Below, piece by piece: positions 33,931-42,471 of a stretch of DNA of 64,000 bases. A program made the translations under genes and the position numbers. The first letter of the stretch is position 1, and every line of letters begins with the position of its first letter. The notes under the pieces are model-generated. The model was not told the origin of the DNA. It ran no database searches and saw only the letters and a program-made list of their open reading frames with translations. The DNA comes from Flavobacterium sp. 11 (GTDB lineage: Bacteria; Bacteroidota; Bacteroidia; Flavobacteriales; Flavobacteriaceae), in the NCBI RefSeq assembly GCF_002754315.1, contig NZ_PEFE01000001.1, forward strand, positions 2,666,001 to 2,730,000, read 5' to 3'.

Positions 33931-35854
33931 CTATAAGTTCTATTTTGCCTTTTGTTTTTAATTCTCGAAGTTTTACCATCTCAAAAACTATAGGAGTTAC
34001 TAATAATACATAAATTGTTGAGGTAATTGTACCCCCAATGAGTGGAACCGTAATTGGCAACATCACATCGGCTCCAGTTCCTGTTGCCCAAAGGATAGGG
34101 ATTAATCCAAATAGGGAAACGGAAACGGTCATCAATTTTGGTCTTAATCTTTTGGCAGAACCGTCAATAATGTACTGTTTCAAAATTGCTTCTGTGATTG
34201 TTGCTGCACTGTTCCCGTGTTTTTCTACCATTTTGTTCATCGCTTCATTCAAATAAATAGTCATTAACATAGCGGTTTCGATTGCCATTCCAAACAATGC
34301 TATAAAACCAACTGCAACGGCTACGGATAAATTTATTCCATAAAAATAGACCATAAAAATTCCTCCAATCAAAGCAAACGGTACGGTTATCATTGTAATC
34401 AGTGCTTCTTTCATAGAATGATAGGTGAAGTACAGAATGAGGAAAATAATGATGACAACTATAGGTAAAATCATGCTTAATGTTTTATTGGCTCTGATTT
34501 GGTTTTCCCATTGTCCGCTCCACTCCACATAATAGCCTTTTGGCATTTTAGTGATCATTGCATTCAATTTTTTTTGCGCTTCTTTTACCGTACTTCCTAG
34601 ATCACGCTCTCGCACATTAAACAGGACACTGCCTCGTAGCATTGCATTTTCGCTATTTATCATTGGAGGACCATCGCTTATTTTTACATCGGCAACGGCT
34701 TCTAATGGAATAGGACCAAACTCCATTGTTTGCACTTGGAGTTTTTTTAATGCCTCAATACTATTTCTGTATTCTTGAGCATATCTTGCATTTACAGAAA
34801 ATCGTTGTCTTCCCTCAATGGTTGTAGTAAGTTTCATTCCACCAATAGACGCTTCTACCACATTGTTTATATCATCTATTGTAAGTCCGTATCTGCCAAT
34901 GGCCTCTCTTTTTGCCTCGATATCGATGTACTTTCCGCCAGTAATCGGTTCCGCATATAAATCTTTTACGCCAGAAGTACCTTCAAGGGCTTTTTTTATT
35001 TTTTGAGATAAAACATTGATAGTGTCTAAGCTTGCTCCGTAAATCTTTATTCCTACATCGGTTCTAATACCAGTAGAAAGCATATTAATCCTATTAATGA
35101 TGGGCTGTGTAAAACCATTCGTAACTCCTGGAATTTGAAGTTTATTATTTATTTCATTAACAATATCGGCTTTCGTTTTGTCTTCTCTCCATTCGTTTTG
35201 GGGTTTCAGCAAAACAATAGATTCAATCATGCTAATTGGACTATTATCGGTAGCAGTATTAGCCCTTCCTGCTTTTCCCAATACGTGTGCTACTTCGGGT
35301 ATCGATTTTATCAATTTGTCTTGCACTTGTAAAATTCGTTTCACTTCAGAATTGGATACATCTGGCAATGTTACAGGCATAAAAAGCACGGAACCTTCAT
35401 CTAAAGGTGGCATAAATTCTGTCCCTAAACGGGTAAACATTAAAACGCCAATCAGGAGCGCAATTATATTAATACCTAATACTGTTTTCCTCCATTTTAA
35501 ACAAAAAATTAAAATAGGAGTATATATGCTTTCCAGTTTTTTATTAATTGGATTTTTGTTTTCTGGACGAAGTTTACCTTTAAGCAGAAAACTAATTAGA
35601 ACTGGAGTAAGTGTAATGGCTAAAAAAGCATCTACTATAAGTATAAACGATTTTGTCCAAGCCAATGGGCTGAATAATTTACCTTCCATACCTGTGAGAA
35701 GAAATACAGGTAAAAAAGATGCTATTACAATGAGTGTTGAATAAAAAACACCTGGGCCAACTAATTTCGAAGAACTTTCTATAAGTTGTAATTTTTCTTC
35801 AGAAGATAACGGGTCGTGTTCTTTTTTGAATATATTTTTTATTTTGTCTTTCAT
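33917..35854 (-). CDS. cusA: CusA-type RND pump, C-terminal part (split gene)
   Basis: 645 residues corresponding to the pump from just after TM4 to the end: SSKLVGPGVFYSTLIVIASF, the second large periplasmic loop (EFMPPLDEGSVLFMP) and TM7-12 (FMVYFYGINLSVAVAVGFIALFGMA…). The start ATG overlaps the stop of the N-terminal gene (ATGA at 35851-35854). Together the two make about 1077 residues, the size of a complete CusA. The break lies in a variable cytosolic loop. One extra A in the A4 run just before the stop would fuse both frames. It is either a true two-subunit pump, an error, or a slippage-linked pair. Confidence 0.92.
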   Translation of the reverse strand: MKDKIKNIFKKEHDPLSSEEKLQLIESSSKLVGPGVFYSTLIVIASFLPVFLLTGMEGKLFSPLAWTKSFILIVDAFLAITLTPVLISFLLKGKLRPENKNPINKKLESIYTPILIFCLKWRKTVLGINIIALLIGVLMFTRLGTEFMPPLDEGSVLFMPVTLPDVSNSEVKRILQVQDKLIKSIPEVAHVLGKAGRANTATDNSPISMIESIVLLKPQNEWREDKTKADIVNEINNKLQIPGVTNGFTQPIINRINMLSTGIRTDVGIKIYGASLDTINVLSQKIKKALEGTSGVKDLYAEPITGGKYIDIEAKREAIGRYGLTIDDINNVVEASIGGMKLTTTIEGRQRFSVNARYAQEYRNSIEALKKLQVQTMEFGPIPLEAVADVKISDGPPMINSENAMLRGSVLFNVRERDLGSTVKEAQKKLNAMITKMPKGYYVEWSGQWENQIRANKTLSMILPIVVIIIFLILYFTYHSMKEALITMITVPFALIGGIFMVYFYGINLSVAVAVGFIALFGMAIETAMLMTIYLNEAMNKMVEKHGNSAATITEAILKQYIIDGSAKRLRPKLMTVSVSLFGLIPILWATGTGADVMLPITVPLIGGTITSTIYVLLVTPIVFEMVKLRELKTKGKIELIDVKE

Positions 35855-37149
35855 TTTATTTCCGAATTATTTTGATTACTCTCCATCTCTTCCTGTTTCT
35901 CCGAAATTGTCCTATACGCATTTTCCACCATTACAATTCCGTCATCGACGACAACACCTATAGCTAATGCAATACCCGTTAATGACATGATATTAGATGA
36001 TATACCAAATGCTTCAAGCAAAATAAAGCCAATGGCCACAGATATAGGCAATTGTATTAAGATAATTAAAGCACTTCGCCAATGAAAAAGAAAAAGTAGT
36101 ATGACAATTGAAACAACAATCATTTCTTCTATTAAAGTTCCTTTAACAGATGCGATTGCATTTTCTATCAATTCACTTCGGTCATAAGACGTTTTAAAAG
36201 AAACGCCTTCAGGCAATCCTTTTTCAACTTCTTTCATTTTTTCTTTTACTGCTTTTATAACTTTATCTGCATTTTCACCATAACGCATGACTACAATTCC
36301 TCCTACAACTTCACCTGTTCCATTTTCATCAAAAATTCCCAAGCGTAAATCTCCACCCATTTGTATCGAACCAATGTCTTTTACCTTTACTGGAACGGAA
36401 TTATAATTTTTAATAGCAATATCTTCTACATCTTTTATGTTTTTTATGTACCCTAAACCTCTTACTATGTAAGACATATTACTCATCTCAAATTTTCGAC
36501 CACCAACATCATTGTTATTTGCTTTGACTGCATTCATCACTTCCATCATACTCACATTATAGTACTGCATTTTCAAGGGATCTAGCACTAATTGGTACTG
36601 TTTTTCAAAACCACCAAATGATGCTACTTCAGCCACGCCAGGAACAGTTTGTAATGCAAATTTCACGTACCAATCTTGTAAAGCTCTTTGTTCTCCCAAG
36701 TCCATACCGTTAGCCTCTAAATGATACCAAAAGACGTGACCAACTCCAGTTCCATCTGGGCCTAATGTCGGCACTACGTTTTGAGGTAGTAATCGTTGGG
36801 CATAATTTAATCTTTCCAATACACGAGTTCTTGCCCAATAGACATCTACATCATCTTCAAAAATGATATATACAAAGCTCATCCCAAACATAGATGCACC
36901 ACGAATATTTTTGACTTTTGGTATACCTTGTAGGTTAGAGACCAAAGGATAGGTTACTTGTGCTTCTATAACCTGCGGGCTTCTTCCCATCCATTCCGTG
37001 AAGACAATGACTTGATTTTCGGATAAATCTGGAATGGCATCTATAGGATTTTGTTGCACGCTATAAATACCCCAAGCTAATAAGCAAGCTGAGACGAGAA
37101 GAACAACAAATCTATTTTTTAGTGAAAATGATATTAATTTTTCTACCAT
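35851..37149 (-). CDS. cusA: CusA-type RND pump, N-terminal part (split gene)
   Basis: 432 residues: TM1, the first periplasmic loop (PDLSENQVIVFTEWMGRSPQ), then TM2-4 with the proton-relay/typing motif AIGVVVDDGIVMVENAY. This is of the copper/silver (HME4-like) type rather than the DFG…DGA type of Zn/Co pumps. It ends in a hydrophilic tail rich in E, N and Q. See the C-terminal partner for the split. Upstream lies a haem-binding protein gene, 5 bp away. Confidence 0.93.
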   Translation of the reverse strand: MVEKLISFSLKNRFVVLLVSACLLAWGIYSVQQNPIDAIPDLSENQVIVFTEWMGRSPQVIEAQVTYPLVSNLQGIPKVKNIRGASMFGMSFVYIIFEDDVDVYWARTRVLERLNYAQRLLPQNVVPTLGPDGTGVGHVFWYHLEANGMDLGEQRALQDWYVKFALQTVPGVAEVASFGGFEKQYQLVLDPLKMQYYNVSMMEVMNAVKANNNDVGGRKFEMSNMSYIVRGLGYIKNIKDVEDIAIKNYNSVPVKVKDIGSIQMGGDLRLGIFDENGTGEVVGGIVVMRYGENADKVIKAVKEKMKEVEKGLPEGVSFKTSYDRSELIENAIASVKGTLIEEMIVVSIVILLFLFHWRSALIILIQLPISVAIGFILLEAFGISSNIMSLTGIALAIGVVVDDGIVMVENAYRTISEKQEEMESNQNNSEIK

Positions 37150-37154
37150 AATGT

Positions 37155-37625
37155 TTAGTTTTCTAATGAAAGACTATCTTTTGTTTTATTTATCCAATTG
37201 ATTACTTCCTCTTTTTGAGCAGGTGTTACTATTGCATTTTTATGAAGTAACGTGTAGGACGCTAAGGGCATTTCATCAGATTTTATTTGTTTGATGATAG
37301 CTTCTAATTTGTTTTCTTGTTTTCGCTTGGAGTACTTTCCAAATTCATTAAAGTTCAAATCCTTCTTACCATCTTTAATGTGTTCTTCCATAAAAAACCG
37401 TGCTGGCTGAATGTAAGAATATAATGGATAATTAGTATTGTTACTGTGACAATCGTAGCAAGATGTCCGTAAAATAGTTTCAACATTTTTAGGAACATCG
37501 TACATTTTTGTGAAATTTGCAGTTAATTCCTGCTCATAACTTTCATTACGAGCAGGTTGATATAACTGCATCAACAAAAAAATAACAAACCCGATTATGA
37601 GTATTTTCTTGATGATTTTTTTCAT
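37155..37625 (-). CDS. Haem-binding-domain protein
   Basis: 156 residues. An N-terminal anchor or signal (ILIIGFVIFLLMQLYQP) precedes the haem-binding domain (Haem_bd type), with C-x-x-C-H visible as CYDCHSNNTNYPLYS and a downstream DEMPLASYTLLH stretch. It is periplasmic. Such proteins occur with cytochromes and metal-handling genes in Bacteroidota. It lies 5 bp from the pump gene and 1 bp from the DUF3347 gene, clearly in the same operon. Confidence 0.87.
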   Translation of the reverse strand: MKKIIKKILIIGFVIFLLMQLYQPARNESYEQELTANFTKMYDVPKNVETILRTSCYDCHSNNTNYPLYSYIQPARFFMEEHIKDGKKDLNFNEFGKYSKRKQENKLEAIIKQIKSDEMPLASYTLLHKNAIVTPAQKEEVINWINKTKDSLSLEN

Positions 37626-37626
37626 T

Positions 37627-38361
37627 TTATAATTGTTTTTTCATAGAACCACAAGTAAGCATTTTCGAACCGTAGTAAGGATTTTTTATTTCTTTGCTTT
37701 CACTTATCCAAATAGCCCCTTTTCCTTCATTATACATAGGACAAAAATCTTGATATAGTTTTTGTTTTGCTCCAAATATTTTTATCAAATCATTCACATC
37801 TTTACTCAACATCGCAAAATGTTCTCTTTGGTGGTCAATTTTCCCACCATTATCACCAATGTGTTCTGCGTGTTCTTTAGCATCATCAGCAATATCAATA
37901 TATTCTGTTTTCAATTTTGGATCTATTGCATTAGTATTGACTTTATTGAAAGTTGCATATAATGCTTTACCCGCATTGGCTGCTCCTTTTGTATCGTCTT
38001 TTGTGAGTGCGTTTTTGAGTTTTAAATAACCAGAGATTATTTCGCTTGTTGAAAATGTTGTTTGGGTAACCGATGTAGCTTCAGTATTAACTTCAACTGT
38101 TGTTGTATCATTATGACTATGACTACCATCAGTATGATCATGAGCTGCTTCATTTTGTACAACTGGTTCGGTTAATTCCATTCCACATTTTGAACATTTT
38201 TCACCTTTTTTTCCTGTAACCTCTGGGTGCATTGGACACGCGTATAATTGCGAGGTACTCTCTGTTGTTTCCGAATTAGTTGTTGCAGCTTCTTTATTTT
38301 TTTGATTACAAGAAACAAGTACAAATGCCATCGCTATGGCTGAAAGGATTAGATTTTTCAT
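37627..38361 (-). CDS. Lipoprotein with HMBD and DUF3347 domain
   Basis: 244 residues starting at ATG 38361 (lipoprotein signal ending FVLVSC). A longer frame from 38433 would add a non-signal leader. An HMBD at about 40-63 ([20 protein letters not shown]) precedes a His-rich linker (HDHTDGSHSHND) and DUF3347 (about 100-240), which ends with the family motif NPYYGSKMLTCGSM. DUF3347 proteins are periplasmic and found with CusB-type adaptors; they probably bind copper. A related DUF3347 is fused to an HMA domain at 40363-41208. Confidence 0.9.
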   Translation of the reverse strand: MKNLILSAIAMAFVLVSCNQKNKEAATTNSETTESTSQLYACPMHPEVTGKKGEKCSKCGMELTEPVVQNEAAHDHTDGSHSHNDTTTVEVNTEATSVTQTTFSTSEIISGYLKLKNALTKDDTKGAANAGKALYATFNKVNTNAIDPKLKTEYIDIADDAKEHAEHIGDNGGKIDHQREHFAMLSKDVNDLIKIFGAKQKLYQDFCPMYNEGKGAIWISESKEIKNPYYGSKMLTCGSMKKQL

Positions 38362-38551
38362 TTTATTATTTTTTTTAATTGATATTGTTGGTATTTGCAA
38401 CATTTTTTGATGAATATTTTTTTGAAAACCCATTTTTATATAGAAATTAATTTTTTCATTTTATAGGGTCATTAAAATCATTGCATCCTTATTATTGGTA
38501 TCATGTGCATTGAATTAAACTAAAAGGAAATTTAAAATTTATGCGACTGGA

Positions 38552-39178
38552 TTATTTTTTCTTACCCTCCGTTTTAGCCATTTCCATTCCACATTTAGGA
38601 CATTCCCCCGGTTTGTCAGAAGTTGAGCCATCCATTGGACAAACATATTTTGTTACAATTTTAGTTTTAGGTTGACTGCCTTTTGTAGCGTGAGTATCTA
38701 TCTTTTCGGTAATTTTTACCATTCCAGTTCCACATTTAGAACATTTCCCTTCGGTATCAGAAGTTGAGCCGTCCATTGGACAAACATATTTTGTTACAAT
38801 TTTAGTTTTAGGTTGACTGCCTTTTGTAGCGTGAGTATCTATCTTTTCGGTAATTTTTACCATCCTAGTTCCACATTTAGAACATTTCCCTTCGGTATCA
38901 GAAGTTGAGCCGTCCATTGGACAAACATATTTTGTTACAATTTTAGTTTTAGGTTGACTGCCTTTTGTAGCGTGAGTATCTATTTTTTCAGTGGTTTTTA
39001 CCATTGTCATTCCACATTTGCTACATTTTCCTTCTATTAAACTCACTTCTTCTGGATGCATTGGGCAAGTATAAGTTGTTTTTTGAGCTTCCTTTTGCGA
39101 AGATTTTGTAGCTTCTTGAGCTGATGCTACTGTGCTAACTGCTAAGAATACGCTTAGTACGATAATTAGATTTTTCAT
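38552..39178 (-). CDS. Secreted protein with four tandem HMBD units
   Basis: 208 residues. A signal peptide (cleavage near ASAQ) precedes four HMBD-like units. The first is canonical (CPMHPEEVSLIEGKCSKCGM). The next three share a 47-residue period, with Y-V-C-P-M-D-G-S-T-S-D replacing the His-containing loop. Units 2 and 3 end in CGTRM/CGTGM instead of CGM, and the last is CPKCGMEM. Linkers contain THATKGSQPK. It is periplasmic and probably holds several metal ions. Loss of the His and of the Gly-Met end in the middle units suggests altered metal preference or decay after duplication. Confidence 0.88.
   Translation of the reverse strand: MKNLIIVLSVFLAVSTVASAQEATKSSQKEAQKTTYTCPMHPEEVSLIEGKCSKCGMTMVKTTEKIDTHATKGSQPKTKIVTKYVCPMDGSTSDTEGKCSKCGTRMVKITEKIDTHATKGSQPKTKIVTKYVCPMDGSTSDTEGKCSKCGTGMVKITEKIDTHATKGSQPKTKIVTKYVCPMDGSTSDKPGECPKCGMEMAKTEGKKK
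38671..39011. repeat. 141-bp tandem DNA repeat inside the HMBD-repeat gene
   Basis: The same 10-mer GTTGACTGCC recurs at 38671, 38812 and 38953, a period of exactly 141 bp, with near-identical sequence between copies. It encodes the 47-residue protein repeat. Near-identity at the DNA level implies recent duplication or ongoing copy-number change. Confidence 0.93.
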
Positions 39179-39281
39179 TTTTTACAGTTTTAATTAATTG
39201 TTTATAATATTAACACTGATCAATTGCAAGCCATTTTAATCGTTTATCAAATTTACATTTGATATTTTAGAAATTAATAGT

Positions 39282-40334
39282 TTACATTTTTATTACAACC
39301 CCATTTGGTTTTTTACCAACATTGATTGTTTTAGTAACGGTATGATTGGTAACATTTACAACAGAAACTGTATTTGCTGTTTGGTTGGTTACATAGGCAG
39401 TGTTTCCGTCCATAGTGAAAGAAATTGCGTGAGCACCAGCACCCGTATTAAAAGCGCCACCGTGCATCCACATCATCATACCAGCATCCCAAGTCCAATA
39501 ATGTACTTTTCCATTCATTGGATCTGAAACCCATAATTCGCTTTTTGTTCCGTTGTGTGAGGCAATTCCGGGCATAAATCCTAAAATAATAGTTTGGTCA
39601 ACGGCATTTGTAGCTACATTTATAACAGAAATAGATTGTCCGTCTTCGTTATCAACATACATTTTACCATCTGTACCAGTCCAAGCTCCAACAGGATTGT
39701 TACCAACTGTAACCGTTGCAACTACTGATTTTGATGCTACATTGATTACTGAAACGTTATCATCATCGCCATTAGCAACATAGGCTTTTGTCCCGTCCGA
39801 AGAGAAAGTTAATTCTGCAGGCATCATACCTACAGTAATTGTACTTTTCAACGCATAAGTTGTAGCGTCATACACCAATACTTTTCCGTTCATATCCATT
39901 TGAGGCACCCAAATTTCTGCACCATTTGGAGAATAAATAGTATTGTGGTTCATTACAGGTAAACCCATTTTTTTAACAATTGAACCAGTTGTTGCATCAA
40001 TAACAACAAGTTTACCCGACATAGTTCCTGTCACTGCGTGTCCTGCGCTTAAATCCATTCCCGGAACTCCAATTGCAAGATGATTTGAATGTGAAGAAAT
40101 ATGGTGTGGCCACATTATCATATCTGTACCGGTTCCCATCAATGGAATAGTTCCTGTAACTTCATTAGTTGATAATTTGATTACTGAAATTGTTGCATCT
40201 TCACCATTGACAACATACGCTGCTGGATAATTAACGTTTAATGCTGCATTTGTCATATCCATATTATCATCTTTATTACAAGATGATAAAAGTATTGCTC
40301 CAATTATTGATGCGGTAAAAGATATATTCTTCAT
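39282..40334 (-). CDS. YncE-like beta-propeller lipoprotein (second copy)
   Basis: 350 residues. Lipoprotein signal LLSSC, then YVTN-type blades (YVVNGEDATISVIKL, KAYVANGDDDNVSVINV, NTVSVVNVTNHTVTKTI) and the ending VGKKPNGVVIK, shared with the propeller at 24594-25658. A His/Met-rich loop (MIMWPHHISSHSNHLA, GMDLSAGHAVTG) and MMMWMHGG could bind copper. It is periplasmic. It has its own spacing of about 100 bp on each side, but the same strand and context as the Cus genes. Confidence 0.87.
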   Translation of the reverse strand: MKNISFTASIIGAILLSSCNKDDNMDMTNAALNVNYPAAYVVNGEDATISVIKLSTNEVTGTIPLMGTGTDMIMWPHHISSHSNHLAIGVPGMDLSAGHAVTGTMSGKLVVIDATTGSIVKKMGLPVMNHNTIYSPNGAEIWVPQMDMNGKVLVYDATTYALKSTITVGMMPAELTFSSDGTKAYVANGDDDNVSVINVASKSVVATVTVGNNPVGAWTGTDGKMYVDNEDGQSISVINVATNAVDQTIILGFMPGIASHNGTKSELWVSDPMNGKVHYWTWDAGMMMWMHGGAFNTGAGAHAISFTMDGNTAYVTNQTANTVSVVNVTNHTVTKTINVGKKPNGVVIKM

Positions 40335-40362
40335 TTTTTAAAGTTTTAATTTTATTATTTTA

Positions 40363-41208
40363 TTATTTTATTGTTTCTACTGTTTTACCACAACTCAACA
40401 TTTGTGATCCGTAGTAAGGATTTTTAACTGTATTTTCTTTACTTAACCAATTGGCATCTTGCATCGGGCAATATTGATAATAAACCGGTTCAGTAAATTT
40501 TGAAACTTTTATCAACTCATACGTATTTTTAGATAATGATTTGAAAAGTTCTCTTTGCTTTTTGATATCCTGTGTTTCAGAAATATTTTTTGCATCAGCA
40601 GTTAAATCTTTATAAACTTTCATCCAAGTCATATGTACATCCATTTTCAATGTTTCCATTTTTACGACAGTGATTGCGGTTAAAAAATCTTTTGACTTTG
40701 CAGAAGCCGTTTTACTATCTGTTTTTACCAAGGCATCTTTCAATGAAAAATAATTATCGAAAACTGGTTTTAGTTGGTCTGTTCCTTGGTTTTCAGTCAT
40801 TGTAGAATGGTCGTTCATTTCCATTTTAGTTTCTTCGGATTTTGTTTCCGTTTTTACTGCAACTTTTGCTTCACGATCGTATTGACAACATCCCGGAAGT
40901 TTTGAATATGCAGCATCTGGAGCAAGGAATTTTTCGCTATCATAACCCGCAAGTGCAATACGTTTTAAGATTTCATCCTGATTGGTTTTTTTAGCATCAT
41001 AAGTAAGCGTAGCCATTTTGGTGTCTTTATTCCAATCAACATTGGCAATTTTCTTGAGACTTCCTGCTTTTTCTATGGTGGTTTCGCACATTCCACAATT
41101 CCCGAATATTTTTACGGTTTCAGTTTTAGCGTTTTTGATTTGCGCATTAGACACTGTGAATGATAGCAATAGAGTTATTGCCATCACTATTTTTTTTAGT
41201 GATTTCAT
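40363..41208 (-). CDS. Secreted HMA + DUF3347 protein
   Basis: 281 residues. A signal peptide (cleavage near SNAQ) precedes an HMA domain (about 25-95) with the variant site N-C-G-M-C, then the extra motif GCCQYDREA, an M/H-containing linker and DUF3347 (about 145-275, ending NPYYGSQMLSCGK). Its HMA half is closely similar to the protein at 42982-43344 on the other strand. It is a likely periplasmic copper carrier feeding the Cus adaptor. It follows the Cys-rich small gene by about 150 bp. A TCATTTTG sequence at 41253-41246 is a weak possible -7 element. Confidence 0.9.
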   Translation of the reverse strand: MKSLKKIVMAITLLLSFTVSNAQIKNAKTETVKIFGNCGMCETTIEKAGSLKKIANVDWNKDTKMATLTYDAKKTNQDEILKRIALAGYDSEKFLAPDAAYSKLPGCCQYDREAKVAVKTETKSEETKMEMNDHSTMTENQGTDQLKPVFDNYFSLKDALVKTDSKTASAKSKDFLTAITVVKMETLKMDVHMTWMKVYKDLTADAKNISETQDIKKQRELFKSLSKNTYELIKVSKFTEPVYYQYCPMQDANWLSKENTVKNPYYGSQMLSCGKTVETIK

Positions 41209-41361
41209 TGTAAAATAATTTTAAATTGAATTAGTTAAACAAGAACAAAATGACAGCACAACAAAGCCAGCCTTTTGAAAATGAAATTAACTGAGAAAGT
41301 AAATGATTTAAAGCAATAATTGCTTTTGATTTGACACAATTATGGCTATCAAATTTAAAAT

Positions 41362-41730
41362 TTAGCCTATTTTTGGTATAAGCCATAAAGAATTGAAACC
41401 AGAAGAAATGGAGGTTTCGTAATTGTAAAAATTTTGTTTTTCTGAAAAGAAATTAAAAATATTTTTATTAAAGTTCAATTCATTAATAGAAACAGATGTG
41501 TTGCAAGAAGAAGCACAACCACATTTAGAATGGCTGCATTTTCCTCCACAACCTTTATGATTTTTATTCTTCGAATGATTATCACCTTCGCAACAATCTT
41601 TTTTATCTGTTTTAGAAGAGATTTCTTTTTTGCAAGATTGTTTTTCTGAATTGTTTCCACACGCAAAAGTTACCATTGGCATCAAGAAGAAGCCAAGTAC
41701 AACGATTAATAAAATGTGAAACTTTTTCAT
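41362..41730 (-). CDS. Small secreted Cys-rich protein, F-x-S-x-W-x-x-P type (A)
   Basis: 122 residues from ATG 41730, chosen because a good promoter lies just upstream and a longer frame to 41784 would run through it. Signal peptide MKKFHILLIVVLGFFLMPMV, then a Cys/Lys/His-rich middle (CCEGDNHSK, GCGGKCSHSKCGCASSC) and a C-terminal tail ending SSGFNSLWLIPKI. The cysteine pattern suggests metal binding in the periplasm. It is homologous to the protein at 42472-42828. As first gene of the minus-strand copper block it could be a sensor, chaperone or metal trap; the family is not characterised. Confidence 0.82.
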   Translation of the reverse strand: MKKFHILLIVVLGFFLMPMVTFACGNNSEKQSCKKEISSKTDKKDCCEGDNHSKNKNHKGCGGKCSHSKCGCASSCNTSVSINELNFNKNIFNFFSEKQNFYNYETSISSGFNSLWLIPKIG

Positions 41731-41754
41731 TTGTATAGAAAATCTAATATTGAA

Positions 41755-41785
41755 CAAAGTTAGAGAAATAATCTTAATTTTCAAT
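41755..41785 (-). promoter_or_regulatory. Promoter of the Cys-rich gene and probably of the copper block
   Basis: On the minus strand: ATTG (-33, 41785-41782), 19-bp spacer, perfect TAACTTTG (-7, 41762-41755). Transcription would start about 15-20 bp before ATG 41730. Confidence 0.65.
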
Positions 41786-41857
41786 AAAGACTTGTTAAAA
41801 AAATTTCATCACTACTATTTTGTTTTGATTTATATTCTCATTAAAAGTATTATTAGG

Positions 41858-41900
41858 GAAGCAAATAGATGAAGCAAATAGATGAAGCAAATAGATGAAG
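41858..41900. repeat. 13-bp tandem repeat (GAAGCAAATAGAT, 3.3 copies)
   Basis: Copies at 41858, 41871 and 41884, plus GAAG at 41897. It lies between the minus-strand promoter at 41755 and a decayed gene. It has no open frame of its own. Confidence 0.9.
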
Positions 41901-41911
41901 ACTAAACTACT

Positions 41912-42229
41912 TTAATCTTTGTTATGAGTGTTAATCTCATCTATGTAAAATTTTAAATCATATAAATGGATTAATTCCTCATTATAATCTGGTATTTGAG
42001 CCAGTTGATATAAATTTTAGTTTTTCAGGAAAACTATTATATCGAAATTTTGAGTTTTCTCATCATAATCTAAAGTTAGAAATTTGAATTCACTAGCTTT
42101 TAATGTGATTTCATGGAAGATATATGACTATTCAAATCCATCGATAATTTTATCAATTCTTTCCGTTTGTGGAATAAAAGCGATGAATTTCCAGTTCTTC
42201 AGTTGGGATACGTTATCAATTAACTGGTT
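41912..42229 (-). pseudogene. Decayed gene with two in-frame stops, family unknown
   Basis: One continuous frame of 105 codons plus a terminal stop reads as protein on the minus strand: …QLKNWKFIAFIPQTERIDK…, TAG, …ASEFKFLTLDYDEKTQNFD…, TAA, then …LAQIPDYNEELIHLYDLKF… and a final TAA at 41912-41914. Composition is clearly coding, yet two nonsense codons interrupt it and no start is left. I do not recognise the family. It occupies the centre of the mirror-image Cys-rich/HMA arrangement. The remaining DNA to 42433 shows no gene. Confidence 0.65.
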
Positions 42230-42433
42230 TCATAATCAACAATTATATTTCTTTTAATTTGTAAAAATTACTAATCTACATGTTACAAGTGTTCAGTAAA
42301 TTAAAAACGATCTTTTAGTCCTAAAAACAAAAATACTGATTATCAATTAATTAAACTGTTTTTATTTCAGCGGGGTGTCACTAAACATAATTGAAGAATC
42401 AATTATAATAGAACATTTACAAAAAAATTAACA

Positions 42434-42463
42434 TTCGAGTCAGCTAATAAAATTGTAGATTTG
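42434..42463 (+). promoter_or_regulatory. Promoter giving a nearly leaderless mRNA
   Basis: TTCG (-33, 42434-42437), 18-bp spacer, perfect TAGATTTG (-7, 42456-42463). The expected transcription start is only a few bases before ATG 42472, which rules out the GTG at 42463 as start codon. Confidence 0.65.
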
Positions 42464-42471
42464 TGCCCAGT

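Noticed and set aside
38671-39011. Regular repeats considered as a CRISPR array
   Set aside because: The 141-bp repeats are contiguous, in frame and encode metal-binding units; no spacers and no cas genes.
42463-42471. GTG start giving three extra residues to the Cys-rich protein B
   Set aside because: The GTG overlaps the TAGATTTG -7 element, so it would not be transcribed; ATG 42472 fits.
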